From: Streptomyces collinus Tu 365
GTDB taxonomy: Bacteria > Actinomycetota > Actinomycetes > Streptomycetales > Streptomycetaceae
Assembly: GCF_000444875.1 (NCBI RefSeq)
Contig: NC_021985.1
Coordinates: forward strand, 6,840,170-6,904,169
Reading direction: 5' to 3'
Length of the DNA: 64,000 nt
Under the pieces are notes generated by a model. The model was not told the origin of the DNA. It saw nothing but the letters and a program-made list of their open reading frames with translations, and ran no database searches. The first letter of the stretch is position 1, and every line of letters starts with the position of its first letter. A program made the translations under genes and the position numbers. Of the stretch, positions 34,586 through 43,667 are shown piece by piece.

Positions 34586-35571
34586 GCGGGCCCGGGACGA
34601 TCGTCCTCGCCCAGCCGCGCGGCTTCTGCGCCGGCGTACGGCGGGCCATCGGCATCGTGGAGCGGGCCCTGGACCTGCACGGCGCACCCGTGTACGTGCG
34701 CAAGGAGATCGTGCACAACCACTACATCGTCTCCGAACTGGAGAAACGCGGCGCGGTGTTCGTCGACAGCGAGGAGGACGTCCCGCCCGGCGCGGTCTGC
34801 GTCTTCTCCGCCCACGGCGTCGCCCCGGCGGTCCGGGCCGGCGCCGAACGCCGCCGCCTCGAGGTGATCGACGCCACCTGCCCGCTGGTGGCCAAGGTGC
34901 ACCAGGAGGCCCTGCGCTTCGCCCGGGACGGCCGCACCATCCTGCTGGTCGGCCACGCCGGGCACGAGGAGGTCGACGGCGTCCTCGGCGAGGCGCCCGA
35001 GCGGACGATCGTCGTGGAGAGCGCCGCCGACGTGGACCGGCTCGACCTGCCCGCCGGCACCCCGGTCGCCTTCCTCACCCAGACCACCCTCTCCTTCGAC
35101 GAGACCGCGAAGGTGGTCGAGGCGCTGCGCGCCCGGTTCCCCGGCATCGTTTCCCCCGGAGGCGACGACATCTGCTACGCGAGCCAGAACCGGCAGAACG
35201 CCGTCAAGGACCTGGCACGCCGTCACGACCTCGTCCTCGTCGTGGGATCGGCCAACTCCAGCAACTCGCTGCGCATGGTCGAGGTGGCACGCGAGCACGG
35301 CTGCCGCGCCCACCTCGTCCCCGACCGCGGCCACCTGCGCCCCGAGTGGCTGGACGGGGTGTCGGGCATCGGCGTCAGCGCCGGGGCCAGCGCGCCCGAG
35401 ATCCTGGTCGACGGCGTCCTCGACCGGCTCGCCGAACTCGGCTGGAGCCGGGTGGAGGTGCAGCGGGCGGTGCCCGAGGACGTCGTCTTCTCGATGCCGG
35501 CCCGGCTGGCCGACCCGCTCACCGGCCGGATCCCGCGCACCCCGCTCGCGGACGAGCCGCGGGCGCGATAA
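34582..35571 (+). CDS. ispH: 4-hydroxy-3-methylbut-2-enyl diphosphate reductase
   Basis: The 329-residue iron-sulfur enzyme makes IPP and DMAPP in the last MEP step. The three cluster cysteines are in RGFCAGV, DATCPLV and DICYASQ. HNHYIVSEL and SANSSNSLRMVEV complete the family pattern. The GTG start overlaps the stop of the P450 gene (GTGA), so it is translated with the terpene cluster. It is probably a second copy in this genome, since Streptomyces normally have a housekeeping ispH elsewhere; that cannot be checked here. Confidence 0.93.
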   Translation: MSGPGTIVLAQPRGFCAGVRRAIGIVERALDLHGAPVYVRKEIVHNHYIVSELEKRGAVFVDSEEDVPPGAVCVFSAHGVAPAVRAGAERRRLEVIDATCPLVAKVHQEALRFARDGRTILLVGHAGHEEVDGVLGEAPERTIVVESAADVDRLDLPAGTPVAFLTQTTLSFDETAKVVEALRARFPGIVSPGGDDICYASQNRQNAVKDLARRHDLVLVVGSANSSNSLRMVEVAREHGCRAHLVPDRGHLRPEWLDGVSGIGVSAGASAPEILVDGVLDRLAELGWSRVEVQRAVPEDVVFSMPARLADPLTGRIPRTPLADEPRAR

Positions 35572-35591
35572 ACGCGACGGAGGAGACACAC

Positions 35592-37436
35592 GTGAAACAG
35601 ACACCCCTCGCGGATCCGCGGCCGGCGGACATCAAGGGCCCCGAGGACCTGCGGGCCATGTCCCCCGGCGAGGTCCGGCGGCTCGTCCCGGAGATCAGGC
35701 GGCTGCTCGTCGACACCGTCACCCGTACCGGCGGCCACCTCGGTCCCAACCTCGGCGTCGTCGAACTCTCCGTCGCCCTGCACCGGGTCTTCGAGTCCCC
35801 CCGGGACGCCATCCTGTGGGACACCGGCCACCAGTCCTACGTCCACAAGATCCTCACCGGCCGCGCCGGGGACCTCGGCACGCTCCGCCGGCGCGGCGGA
35901 CTGTCCGGCTACCCCAGCCGGGCCGAGTCCCCGCACGACGTCATCGAGAACTCGCACGCCTCCACCGTGCTGTCCTGGGCCGCCGGCCTGGCCCGCGCCC
36001 ACGGCCTGCGCGGCGAACGCGACCGGGCCGTGGTCGCCGTCATCGGCGACGGCGCGCTCACCGGGGGCATGGCCTGGGAGGCGCTGAACAACATCGCCGC
36101 CGCCCCCGGCCGCCCGGTGATCGTGGTGCTCAACGACAACACCCGCTCCTACGGCCCCACGGCCGGCGGCATCGCCGAGCACCTGGCCGCCCTGCGCACC
36201 GGGACCGCCCGCGACCACCTGTTCGAGTCCCTGGGACTGGCCCGGCTCGGCCCCGTCGACGGGCACGACATCACGGCCCTGGAGACGGCACTGCGTCACG
36301 CACGCGACCTCGGCCGGTCCGTCGTCGTCCACTGCGTCACCGAGAAGGGCCGCGGCCACGCCCCCGCCGAACAGGACGAGGCCGACCGGCAGCACGCCGT
36401 GCGTCCGCTCGCCCCCGGCCGCCCCGGCGGCGACGGCTCGCCCTCCTGGACCGCCGTGTTCGGCCGGGAACTGGCCCGGCTCGGCGCCGAGCGGCCCGAC
36501 CTGGTCGCCGTCACCGCCGCCATGCTGCACCCCACCGGGCTCACCGAGTTCGCCGGCCGCCACCCCGACCGCACCCTCGACGTGGGCATCGCCGAGCAGC
36601 ACGCGGTGACCACCGCCGCCGGCCTCGCCCTCGGCGGGATGCATCCGGTGGTGGCGATCTACGCCACCTTCCTCAACCGCGCCTACGACCAGCTCCTCCT
36701 GGACGCCGCCCTGCACCGCGCCCCGCTGACCCTGGTCCTCGACCGGGCCGGCGTCACCGGCGACGACGGACCCTCGCACAACGGCATGTGGGACCTGTCG
36801 CTGCTCAACACGGTGCCCGGACTGCGGGTGGCGGCCCCCAGGGATGCCGCCACGCTGCGCCGCGCGCTGCGCGAGGCCGTCGCCGTCCACGACGGTCCCA
36901 CCGCCGTGCGCTTCCCCAAGGGCACCACGGGCCCGGACATCCCGGCCGTCGACACCGTCCGGGGGGTCGACGTGCTCCGGCGGGGGGAGCTCGCCGACCT
37001 GCTCCTGGTCTCCGTCGGCGCCATGGGCGGCACCTGCCTGGAGATCGCGTCGCTGCTCGCCCTGGACGGCGTCGGCGTCACCGTCGTCGACCCGCGCTGG
37101 ATCAAACCGGTGCCCCAGGCACTGGTCGAACTCAGCCTCGGCCACCGCCTCGTCGCGACCGTCGAGGACAACGGCCGGGCCGGCGGCGCGGGGGCCGCGG
37201 TGGCCCAGGCGCTGGGCGACGCGGGGGCACCCGCCCCCGTCCGCACCTTCGGCCTGCCCCAGCGGTTCCTCGACCACGGCTCCCGCGCCGAGATCCTGGA
37301 GTCCGCCGGACTCACCGCCCCCCGCATCGCCGACACCCTGGCCGCCGCGCTCCTGTACAGCCGTGCCGCGGCCGCCCCCGCCCCGCTCCCCGTACCGCGT
37401 CCGCCGGTTCCCGGCAGCGCCGTACCGCCGCACTGA
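35592..37436 (+). CDS. dxs: 1-deoxy-D-xylulose-5-phosphate synthase
   Basis: The 614-residue thiamine enzyme catalyses the first, rate-setting MEP step from pyruvate and glyceraldehyde-3-phosphate. GDGALTGGMAWEALNN is the thiamine diphosphate site and DVGIAEQHAVT holds the catalytic Glu. The GTG at 35592 follows GGAGGAG, 20 bases after ispH. It shares the substrate glyceraldehyde-3-phosphate with gap1. The C-terminus is Pro-rich. Confidence 0.94.
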   Translation: MKQTPLADPRPADIKGPEDLRAMSPGEVRRLVPEIRRLLVDTVTRTGGHLGPNLGVVELSVALHRVFESPRDAILWDTGHQSYVHKILTGRAGDLGTLRRRGGLSGYPSRAESPHDVIENSHASTVLSWAAGLARAHGLRGERDRAVVAVIGDGALTGGMAWEALNNIAAAPGRPVIVVLNDNTRSYGPTAGGIAEHLAALRTGTARDHLFESLGLARLGPVDGHDITALETALRHARDLGRSVVVHCVTEKGRGHAPAEQDEADRQHAVRPLAPGRPGGDGSPSWTAVFGRELARLGAERPDLVAVTAAMLHPTGLTEFAGRHPDRTLDVGIAEQHAVTTAAGLALGGMHPVVAIYATFLNRAYDQLLLDAALHRAPLTLVLDRAGVTGDDGPSHNGMWDLSLLNTVPGLRVAAPRDAATLRRALREAVAVHDGPTAVRFPKGTTGPDIPAVDTVRGVDVLRRGELADLLLVSVGAMGGTCLEIASLLALDGVGVTVVDPRWIKPVPQALVELSLGHRLVATVEDNGRAGGAGAAVAQALGDAGAPAPVRTFGLPQRFLDHGSRAEILESAGLTAPRIADTLAAALLYSRAAAAPAPLPVPRPPVPGSAVPPH

Positions 37437-37449
37437 GGAGGAACGTGCC

Positions 37450-38664
37450 ATGCCCGTCCCGCTCGGGGTGCCCACCGTGCCGGTGCGCCTCGCCCCACGC
37501 CGCCCCAGCCGGCGGATCCAGGTCGGGTCCGTGGCCGTGGGCGGGGACGCGCCCGTCTCGGTCCAGTCCATGACCACCACGCCGACCGCCGACGTCGGCG
37601 CCACCCTCCAGCAGATCGCCGAACTCACCGCCGCCGGCTGCCAGATCGTCCGGGTGGCCTGCCCCTCGCAGGACGACGCGGACGCGCTGCCGGCCATCGC
37701 CCGCAAGTCGCCGATCCCGGTGGTGGCCGACATCCACTTCCAGCCCCGCTACGTCTTCGCCGCCATCGACGCCGGATGCGCGGGCGTCCGCGTCAACCCG
37801 GGCAACATCCGCCGCTTCGACGACCAGGTCAAGGAGATCGCCCGGGCCGCCGGGGCCGCCGGCGTGCCCATCCGCATCGGGGTCAACGCGGGCTCCCTAG
37901 ACAAGCGCCTGCTGGCCAAGTACGGCAAGGCCACCCCCGAGGCCCTGGTGGAGTCCGCGCTGTGGGAGTGCTCGCTGTTCGAGGAGCACGGCTTCCGGGA
38001 CATCAAGATCTCCGTCAAGCACAACGACCCGGTCGTCATGGTCAGCGCCTACCGGCTGCTCGCCGAGAGGTGCGACTACCCGCTCCACCTCGGCGTGACC
38101 GAGGCCGGCCCGGCCTTCCAGGGCACCATCAAGTCGGCGGTCGCCTTCGGCGCGCTGCTCAGCGAGGGCATCGGCGACACCATCCGGGTGTCGCTGTCGG
38201 CCCCGCCCGCCGAGGAGGCCAAGGTCGGCATCCAGATCCTGGAGTCGCTGAACCTCAGGCAGCGCCGGCTGGAGATCGTCTCCTGCCCGTCCTGCGGCCG
38301 CGCCCAGGTCGACGTGTACAAGCTCGCCGAGGAGGTCACCGCCGGCCTGGACGGCCTGGAGGTCCCGCTGCGGGTCGCCGTCATGGGCTGTGTGGTCAAC
38401 GGGCCCGGCGAGGCCCGGGAGGCCGACCTCGGCGTGGCCAGCGGCAACGGCAAGGGCCAGATCTTCGTCAAGGGCGAGGTCGTCAGGACCGTCCCCGAGT
38501 CCAGGATCGTCGAGACCCTCATCGACGAGGCGCTCAAACTCGCCGAGCGCCTACGGGCCGACGAACCCGACGAACCCGATGAACCCGATGAACCCGATGA
38601 ACCCGGCGAACCCGACCAGTCCGGCCGGCCCGGGCACCCCGACAAGGAGAGCGAGCCGTCATGA
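37450..38664 (+). CDS. ispG: 4-hydroxy-3-methylbut-2-en-1-yl diphosphate synthase
   Basis: The 404-residue iron-sulfur enzyme converts MEcPP to HMBPP, the IspH substrate. Barrel motifs VADIHFQPRYVFAAIDAG and RVNPGNIR and the cluster cysteines CPSCGRAQVD and MGCVVNGPGEA are intact. The last 30 residues are an acidic DEPDEP repeat encoded by a 9-base tandem repeat. The ATG at 37450 follows GAGGAAC. Its stop overlaps the ferredoxin ATG. Confidence 0.94.
   Translation: MPVPLGVPTVPVRLAPRRPSRRIQVGSVAVGGDAPVSVQSMTTTPTADVGATLQQIAELTAAGCQIVRVACPSQDDADALPAIARKSPIPVVADIHFQPRYVFAAIDAGCAGVRVNPGNIRRFDDQVKEIARAAGAAGVPIRIGVNAGSLDKRLLAKYGKATPEALVESALWECSLFEEHGFRDIKISVKHNDPVVMVSAYRLLAERCDYPLHLGVTEAGPAFQGTIKSAVAFGALLSEGIGDTIRVSLSAPPAEEAKVGIQILESLNLRQRRLEIVSCPSCGRAQVDVYKLAEEVTAGLDGLEVPLRVAVMGCVVNGPGEAREADLGVASGNGKGQIFVKGEVVRTVPESRIVETLIDEALKLAERLRADEPDEPDEPDEPDEPGEPDQSGRPGHPDKESEPS
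38560..38614 (+). repeat. 9-bp microsatellite in the ispG tail
   Basis: GACGAACCC/GATGAACCC is repeated about six times in a row, giving an acidic DEP repeat at the IspG C-terminus. The length is likely to vary between strains without harming the enzyme. Confidence 0.7.
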
Positions 38665-38981
38665 CCTATCTGATCGCCCAGCCCTGCGTCGACGTCAAGG
38701 ACCGGGCCTGCGTCGAGGAGTGCCCCGTCGACTGCATCTACGAGGGGCGCCGCGCCCTGTACATCCACCCGGACGAGTGCGTCGACTGCGGGGCCTGCGA
38801 GCCGGTCTGCCCGGTCGAGGCGATCTTCTACGAGGACGACACCCCGCCGGAGTGGGCCGGGTACCGGGCGGCGAACGCCGAGTTCTTCGACGAGCTCGGC
38901 TCGCCCGGCGGCGCCGGCGCCCAGGGGCTGATCGACCGCGACCACCCGCTGGTGGCCGGGGAACCGGTCCGCACGGCGTGA
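38661..38981 (+). CDS. 7Fe/8Fe-type ferredoxin
   Basis: The 106-residue FdxA-type ferredoxin has Cys9, Cys17, Cys21 and Cys25 (ECPVDCIYEG) and Cys40, Cys43, Cys46 and Cys50 (CVDCGACEPVCPVEAI), enough for two clusters. Its ATG overlaps the ispG stop, so it is made with IspG and IspH, both of which need low-potential electrons. It may also feed the P450 PtlI. A short gap leads to the convergent Nudix gene. Confidence 0.9.
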   Translation: MTYLIAQPCVDVKDRACVEECPVDCIYEGRRALYIHPDECVDCGACEPVCPVEAIFYEDDTPPEWAGYRAANAEFFDELGSPGGAGAQGLIDRDHPLVAGEPVRTA

Positions 38982-39012
38982 GCCGGGGTGGCCCGGCCGT
39001 CCCCGCGGGCGG

Positions 39013-39507
39013 TCAGGCCACCCGCACCCCGTTCTCCAGCTCCGCCGTGCCGCCGCCCTCCGCCAGGACGTCCAGCGCGGCCAGCACCCGGCGGCCGAGC
39101 GCCCCGGGCAGGTGCTCCGGGACATCGGCGCGGTCCACCAGCCGCCAGGACAGCAGTTCCGCCTCCTGCAGCCGGATGGCCCCGAACTCGGCGTCGGTCA
39201 GCACACCGCCGTCGTACACGTACGCCACCAGCGGGGGCCGGCCCGGACCGCGCACCCAGTCCACCGTGAGCAGCCGGCCCGGCTCCCGGTCCAGGCCGAT
39301 CTCCTCCAGCGTCTCGCGGCGCGCGCCCTGCCGGGGCGTCTCACCGTCGTCCGACTCGATCGTGCCACCGGGCAGCGCCCAGCCCTCCCGGTAGTTCGGC
39401 TCGACGAGCAGGACCCGGCCCCCGGCGTCCCGGAAGAGCGTGGCGGCACCGGCGAGCACCCGGGGGAGGCTCGCGATGTACGCGGCGAAGTCTTCTGTGG
39501 TGGTCAT
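39013..39507 (-). CDS. Nudix hydrolase
   Basis: The 164-residue protein carries a Nudix box around residues 47-72 (GGTIESDDGETPRQGARRE, then TLEEIG); the front half has one extra residue compared with the standard spacing. It cleaves a nucleoside diphosphate derivative of unknown identity. The ATG at 39507 has TACCCT 6 bases upstream, consistent with a leaderless mRNA and with this start rather than longer in-frame options. It is convergent with the ferredoxin gene. Confidence 0.88.
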   Translation of the reverse strand: MTTTEDFAAYIASLPRVLAGAATLFRDAGGRVLLVEPNYREGWALPGGTIESDDGETPRQGARRETLEEIGLDREPGRLLTVDWVRGPGRPPLVAYVYDGGVLTDAEFGAIRLQEAELLSWRLVDRADVPEHLPGALGRRVLAALDVLAEGGGTAELENGVRVA

Positions 39508-39513
39508 CCCCGA

Positions 39514-39519
39514 AGGGTA
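39514..39519 (-). promoter_or_regulatory. -10 element, leaderless Nudix gene
   Basis: TACCCT on the minus strand ends 6 bases before the ATG at 39507. Confidence 0.5.
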
Positions 39520-39535
39520 ACCAGGCGCCGGACGG

Positions 39536-40609
39536 TCACGGGCCGACCGCCGCCAGGCGCAGGGTGCGCTCGGCCAGCGCACTGATCCGCACCCCGTCGA
39601 AGCCGAACACCGCGCTCCGTACGGTGTCCCGCAGCGGCTCGCTCCACTGCGCCGGGATGGCGGCGGCACCGGTGAGCACCCCGGCCACCGAGCCGGCCGT
39701 CGCCCCGTTGGAGTCGGTGTCGAGACCCCCGCGGACGGTCAGGGCGATGGTGCGGGTGAAGTCGCCGTCGCCGTACAGCAGCCCCGCGGTGAGGACGGCC
39801 GCGTTCGGCACGGTGTGGATCCAGCCGAGCCCGGCGGTCTCCGCGGACACCGTAGTCAGCGTCTCCTCCCAGGAAAGGCGGCTCGCGTGCAGGGACATCA
39901 CCCGGCGCACGGCGCGGGCGAGACGGCTGCTCGCGGGGACGACCGCGAGCCCGGCCTCCAGGGCCTCGCGCACCTCCCGGGCGGCGAACGCCGCCGCGAT
40001 CAGCGCGGCGGCGAACATCGCGCCGTAGACGCCGTTGCCGGTGTGCGAGAGCACCGCGTCCCGGCGGGCGAGACCGGCGGCCCGCGACGGGTCGCCCGGG
40101 CAGGTCCAGCCGTAGACGTCGGCGCGGATCAGCGCGCCGATCCACTCCTGGTACGGGTTGTCGTACGTCGCCGTCAGCGGCGGTTTCAGACCGGCCGCGA
40201 GATTGCGGTAGGCCGCCCGTTCGGCGGTGAAGGTCTGCAGGTACGGCAGCCGGAGCAGCCACAGGTCGCCGACCTGCTCGGTGCTGAAGCCGAAGCCGTG
40301 CGTCTCCAGCAGGTGCAGGCCGAGGATGGCGTAGTCGACGTCGTCGTCGCGGCAGCTTCCGTCGACGCGGCCGCGCACGCACCGGCGCCATTCCGGGCGC
40401 AGCACGGCGCCGTCGTGCGGGTCGGCGGGCTCGGGCAGGTAGTCGGTGAGCGGCAGGGCCGCGGCCCGGCGCAGGTAGCCGTCGATGCGCTCGCGGGTCC
40501 ACACCTCGCCCTGCTCGACCGGCTTGCCCAGCATGTTCCCCGCGATACGGCCGAGCCAGCCGCCGTGGATGCGGTCGGCCAGGTCCGGCCCGGTGCCCTG
40601 GTTGGTCAT
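39536..40609 (-). CDS. ADP-ribosylglycohydrolase family protein
   Basis: The 357-residue protein belongs to the DraG/ARH family. It shows HGGWLGRIAGNMLGKPVE near the start, SCRDDDVDYAI (first metal-binding acidic set), and GGLDTDSNGATAGSVAG (second set) near residue 300. Such enzymes remove ADP-ribose from proteins or hydrolyse related glycosides. No ADP-ribosyltransferase is near. The ATG at 40609 follows a TAGACA hexamer by 6 bases, a weaker hint of a leaderless start. Confidence 0.88.
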   Translation of the reverse strand: MTNQGTGPDLADRIHGGWLGRIAGNMLGKPVEQGEVWTRERIDGYLRRAAALPLTDYLPEPADPHDGAVLRPEWRRCVRGRVDGSCRDDDVDYAILGLHLLETHGFGFSTEQVGDLWLLRLPYLQTFTAERAAYRNLAAGLKPPLTATYDNPYQEWIGALIRADVYGWTCPGDPSRAAGLARRDAVLSHTGNGVYGAMFAAALIAAAFAAREVREALEAGLAVVPASSRLARAVRRVMSLHASRLSWEETLTTVSAETAGLGWIHTVPNAAVLTAGLLYGDGDFTRTIALTVRGGLDTDSNGATAGSVAGVLTGAAAIPAQWSEPLRDTVRSAVFGFDGVRISALAERTLRLAAVGP

Positions 40610-40769
40610 GGCCGGTGTCTACCCGTTTTCCCGCCGGATCCCCGGCGGGAGGCCGGCCGCTTCCCACGGTTCGGTCGGGGCATGACGGCACGGGTGCCTT
40701 GAGGTTATGGTCGCAGCGGCGCGACTGGCCCCGCCCTGCGCGGGGCCCGGAGAGCAAGGGGAAAGCAAG

Positions 40770-41921
40770 GTGGCGGACGCTGCAGTGGACGGGACCCGAC
40801 GGGTGCTCGTCGCCGCGGACAAGTTCAAGGGCTCGCTGACGGCGGTGCAGGTCGCCGAGCGGGTGACGGCCGGGCTGCGCCGGATCGTGCCGGGCCTTCA
40901 GGTGGCGGCGCTGCCCGTCGCCGACGGCGGTGACGGGACCGTGGACGCCGCGGTCGCGGCTGGGTTCGAGCGGCGGGAGGTCCGCGTCGCCGGGCCCCTG
41001 GGCGACGAGGTGACGGCCGCGTTCGCGCTGCGCGACGGCACCGCGGTGGTGGAGATGGCCGAGGCGAGCGGTCTGGGGCGGCTGCCGGCCGGTGTGTTCG
41101 CGCCGCTGACCTCCTCGACGTACGGCTCCGGGGAGCTGCTGCGGGCCGCGCTGGACGCGGGCGCGCGGACCATCGTGTTCGGCGTCGGCGGCAGCGCCAC
41201 GACGGACGGCGGCGCCGGGATGCTGGCGGCGCTCGGCGCGCGGTTCCTGGACGAGGACGGCGAGCCGGTGCCCCCGGGCGGCGGCGGCCTGGCGGAACTG
41301 GCCCGGGCCGACCTGTCCGGCCTCGACCCTCGCCTGTCCTCGGTCGAGCTGGTGCTGGCCAGTGACGTGGACAACCCGCTGACCGGCCCGAAGGGCGCTC
41401 CCGCGGTCTACGGCCCGCAGAAGGGCGCCTCCCCGGCGGACGTGGCCGCGCTGGACGCGGCCCTCGCCCACTTCGCGAAGGTCCTGGAGGCCGAGGCCGG
41501 ACCGCGCGCGGCGGAGCACGCCGCGGCGCCGGGCGCGGGCGCGGCGGGCGGCATCGGCTACGGCGCGCTGCTGCTGGGCGCCCGGTTCCGCCCCGGCATC
41601 GAGGTCATGCTCGACGTGCTGGGCTTCGGGCCGGCCCTGGAGCGCGCCGACGTGGTCGTCACCGGCGAGGGCTCGCTCGACGAGCAGACGCTGCACGGCA
41701 AGGCCCCGGCGGGCGTCGCCGCGGCCGCCCGCGCCGCGGGCCGTACGGTCGTCGCGGTCTGCGGCCGGCTGGCCCTGTCCGAGGAGGCCCTGCGGGCCGC
41801 CGGGATCGAGCGCGCCTACCCCCTGACGTCGGTGGAACCGGACGTGGCCCGGTGCATCGCGGAGGCGGGCCCGATCCTGGAGCGGGTCGCGGAGCGCATC
41901 GCCCGGGACCTGCTGCGCTGA
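40770..41921 (+). CDS. Glycerate kinase
   Basis: The 383-residue protein of the GarK/GlxK family phosphorylates glycerate with ATP. It has APDKF-like VAADKFKGSLTA, ADGGDGTVDA, GVGGSATTDGGAGML and VVTGEGSLDEQT. The GTG at 40770 is chosen: AAGGGGAAAG is upstream and the frame before it has no family sequence. It is divergent from the ADP-ribosylglycohydrolase and convergent with pssA, with a bidirectional terminator between. Confidence 0.9.
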   Translation: MADAAVDGTRRVLVAADKFKGSLTAVQVAERVTAGLRRIVPGLQVAALPVADGGDGTVDAAVAAGFERREVRVAGPLGDEVTAAFALRDGTAVVEMAEASGLGRLPAGVFAPLTSSTYGSGELLRAALDAGARTIVFGVGGSATTDGGAGMLAALGARFLDEDGEPVPPGGGGLAELARADLSGLDPRLSSVELVLASDVDNPLTGPKGAPAVYGPQKGASPADVAALDAALAHFAKVLEAEAGPRAAEHAAAPGAGAAGGIGYGALLLGARFRPGIEVMLDVLGFGPALERADVVVTGEGSLDEQTLHGKAPAGVAAAARAAGRTVVAVCGRLALSEEALRAAGIERAYPLTSVEPDVARCIAEAGPILERVAERIARDLLR

Positions 41922-41941
41922 GCGGCGCGGCGGAAGCGGAA

Positions 41942-41982
41942 ACGGGTGCGGCCCGAGCCTTGGAGGCTCGGGCCGCACCCGT
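41942..41982. terminator. Bidirectional terminator, glycerate kinase/pssA
   Basis: A perfect 19-bp inverted repeat (41942-41960 with 41964-41982) with a 3-base loop TGG lies between the convergent stops. It can end transcription from both sides. Confidence 0.85.
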
Positions 41983-41999
41983 GGTGCTTACGACGAGGA

Positions 42000-42854
42000 T
42001 CAGGGCAGCTGGGCCGCCCGGGCCTCGCGCCGGTTGTCGCGGAAGTTGTTCACCCGGCGCGCCGTGGCGAACAGCGGGATCACCGCGCCCATGACCAGCT
42101 GCAGCGCGCAGCCCGTCTGGAGCAGCAGCTGTCCGCTCGGGGCGTCGAAGGCCCAGGCGGCCAGCAGTCCCATGGACAGCACGATCCACGAGAGCATGGC
42201 GCCGGCGAGCCGGCCCCGCGGCTTCGGGTACTCCACGCGGCTCACCATCAGCCACGCGGTGCCCAGGATCGCCAGCAGGGTCGCCACGAAGGGCAGCTCC
42301 AGCAGGACGATCGAGACGACCGTCAGCGCGCCGAACGGCGAGGGCATGCCCTGGAAGGTGCCGTCCTTCACCGTCACGCAGCTGAACCGGGCCAGCCTGA
42401 GCACCACCGCCAGCAGCACCACGATCGCCCCGAGCGCGGCCACTCTCTGGTGCGCGTCGTCCGCGACCATGCCGTAGACGAGGACGAAGTACGCCGGGGC
42501 GAGCCCGAAGCTGATCAGGTCGGACAGGTTGTCCAGCTCCGCGCCCATCGGCGAGGACCGCAGCTTGCGGGCGACCAGGCCGTCGAACAGGTCGAAGACC
42601 GCCGCGCAGAGCATCAGGATGACCGCCGTGGCCGCGCTGTGGCGGGCCATGCCGGACTCCTGGCTGCCGGTGAGGTGCGGGATCAGGATGCCCGTGGTGG
42701 TGAAGTACACCGCCATGAAGCCGCACGTGGCGTTGCCGAGCGTCAGGGTGTCCGCTATCGACAGGCGCAGAGAGAGGGGCATCTCCTCCTCGTCGTCCAC
42801 CTCGTCGGCCTCGGGCACCCAGCCCGCCTGGGTCTCCGGATCAATCACGGTCAA
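42000..42854 (-). CDS. pssA: CDP-diacylglycerol-serine O-phosphatidyltransferase
   Basis: The 284-residue membrane enzyme makes phosphatidylserine. The CDP-alcohol phosphotransferase motif is complete (DGLVARKLRSSPMGAELDNLSD region, about residues 92-113). There are about eight membrane segments. The start is inside the end of psd: TTG at 42854 has GGGGTGA at a proper distance, while GTG at 42848 is the alternative. The two genes are translationally coupled and make phosphatidylethanolamine together. Confidence 0.92.
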   Translation of the reverse strand: MTVIDPETQAGWVPEADEVDDEEEMPLSLRLSIADTLTLGNATCGFMAVYFTTTGILIPHLTGSQESGMARHSAATAVILMLCAAVFDLFDGLVARKLRSSPMGAELDNLSDLISFGLAPAYFVLVYGMVADDAHQRVAALGAIVVLLAVVLRLARFSCVTVKDGTFQGMPSPFGALTVVSIVLLELPFVATLLAILGTAWLMVSRVEYPKPRGRLAGAMLSWIVLSMGLLAAWAFDAPSGQLLLQTGCALQLVMGAVIPLFATARRVNNFRDNRREARAAQLP

Positions 42855-43497
42855 TGCGAGTCACCCCAGCCACGGTCTTCTGTCCGACCTCGACCGCGAC
42901 CTCCACACCCTCGGGCAGGTAGAGGTCGACACGCGAGCCGAAGCGGATCAGACCGATGCGGTCGCCCTGCTCGACCTTCGTGCCCTCGGGGAGGTACGGC
43001 ACGATGCGGCGGGCCACCGCGCCGGCGATCTGGATCATCTCGATGTCGCCGAGTTCGGTGTCGAAATGCCAGATTACGCGCTCGTTGTTCTCGCTCTCCT
43101 TGTTGAAAGCGGGGACGAAGCCACCGGGCACGTGCTCGACCGACGTCACCGTGCCCGCGAGGGGGGCGCGGTTGACGTGGACGTTGAGCGGGCTCATGAA
43201 GATCGCGACGCGGGTGCGGCCGTCCTTCCACGGCATGATGCTCTGCACCACACCGTCGGCGGGCGAGATGACCCGGCCCGGGGCGATCTCGCGCTCGGGG
43301 TCGCGGAAGAACCACAGCATGCCCGCCGCGAGCGCGGTGGCGGGCACGGCGACGGCCTTGGCGGCACCCGAGCGGCGGGCGCGGGCCAGGCTGAGGGCTG
43401 CGGTGGCGACGGTCGGCAGGAGCCACGGCGATGCTCCGCGCGCGAGGCGTGCGCCTACCAGGCTGTCGCGGTGTGCAGAGGTTTGGCTGTGGGGCAT
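42841..43497 (-). CDS. psd: Phosphatidylserine decarboxylase (PSD-A type)
   Basis: The 218-residue pyruvoyl enzyme converts phosphatidylserine to phosphatidylethanolamine. FFRDPER, SPADGVV and the self-cleavage site FGSR (Gly-Ser) are visible; this short archaeal-type form lacks a long N-terminal region. A hydrophobic segment lies near residues 25-55. The ATG at 43497 is used; frames upstream are low-complexity. pssA begins inside its last codons. Confidence 0.92.
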   Translation of the reverse strand: MPHSQTSAHRDSLVGARLARGASPWLLPTVATAALSLARARRSGAAKAVAVPATALAAGMLWFFRDPEREIAPGRVISPADGVVQSIMPWKDGRTRVAIFMSPLNVHVNRAPLAGTVTSVEHVPGGFVPAFNKESENNERVIWHFDTELGDIEMIQIAGAVARRIVPYLPEGTKVEQGDRIGLIRFGSRVDLYLPEGVEVAVEVGQKTVAGVTRIDRD

Positions 43498-43618
43498 GGA
43501 TGACCTTCGTAGCGGATGATGCCGCGCTCTGACGGGGGACGGCGGCTTTCCCGGGATCGTACCGGTCGCGGGCCGCAACTGGGCAAGCCAGTCAGCCGAG
43601 TCGGCGGCTGAACCCTGT

Positions 43619-43659
43619 CTACGGGGTGTGATCTTCTTCTCGGAGAAAACACCCCGTAG
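43619..43659 (-). terminator. Terminator after the ethylmalonyl-CoA operon
   Basis: CTACGGGGTGT (43619-43629) pairs with ACACCCCGTAG (43649-43659), with more pairing (TTCT/AGAA) inside the loop. It lies just past the stop of the acyl-CoA dehydrogenase gene on its strand. Confidence 0.75.
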
Positions 43660-43667
43660 CCGGACAA

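Noticed and set aside
41942..41982. Riboswitch or attenuator
   Set aside because: A simple perfect hairpin between two stop codons of convergent genes is a terminator.
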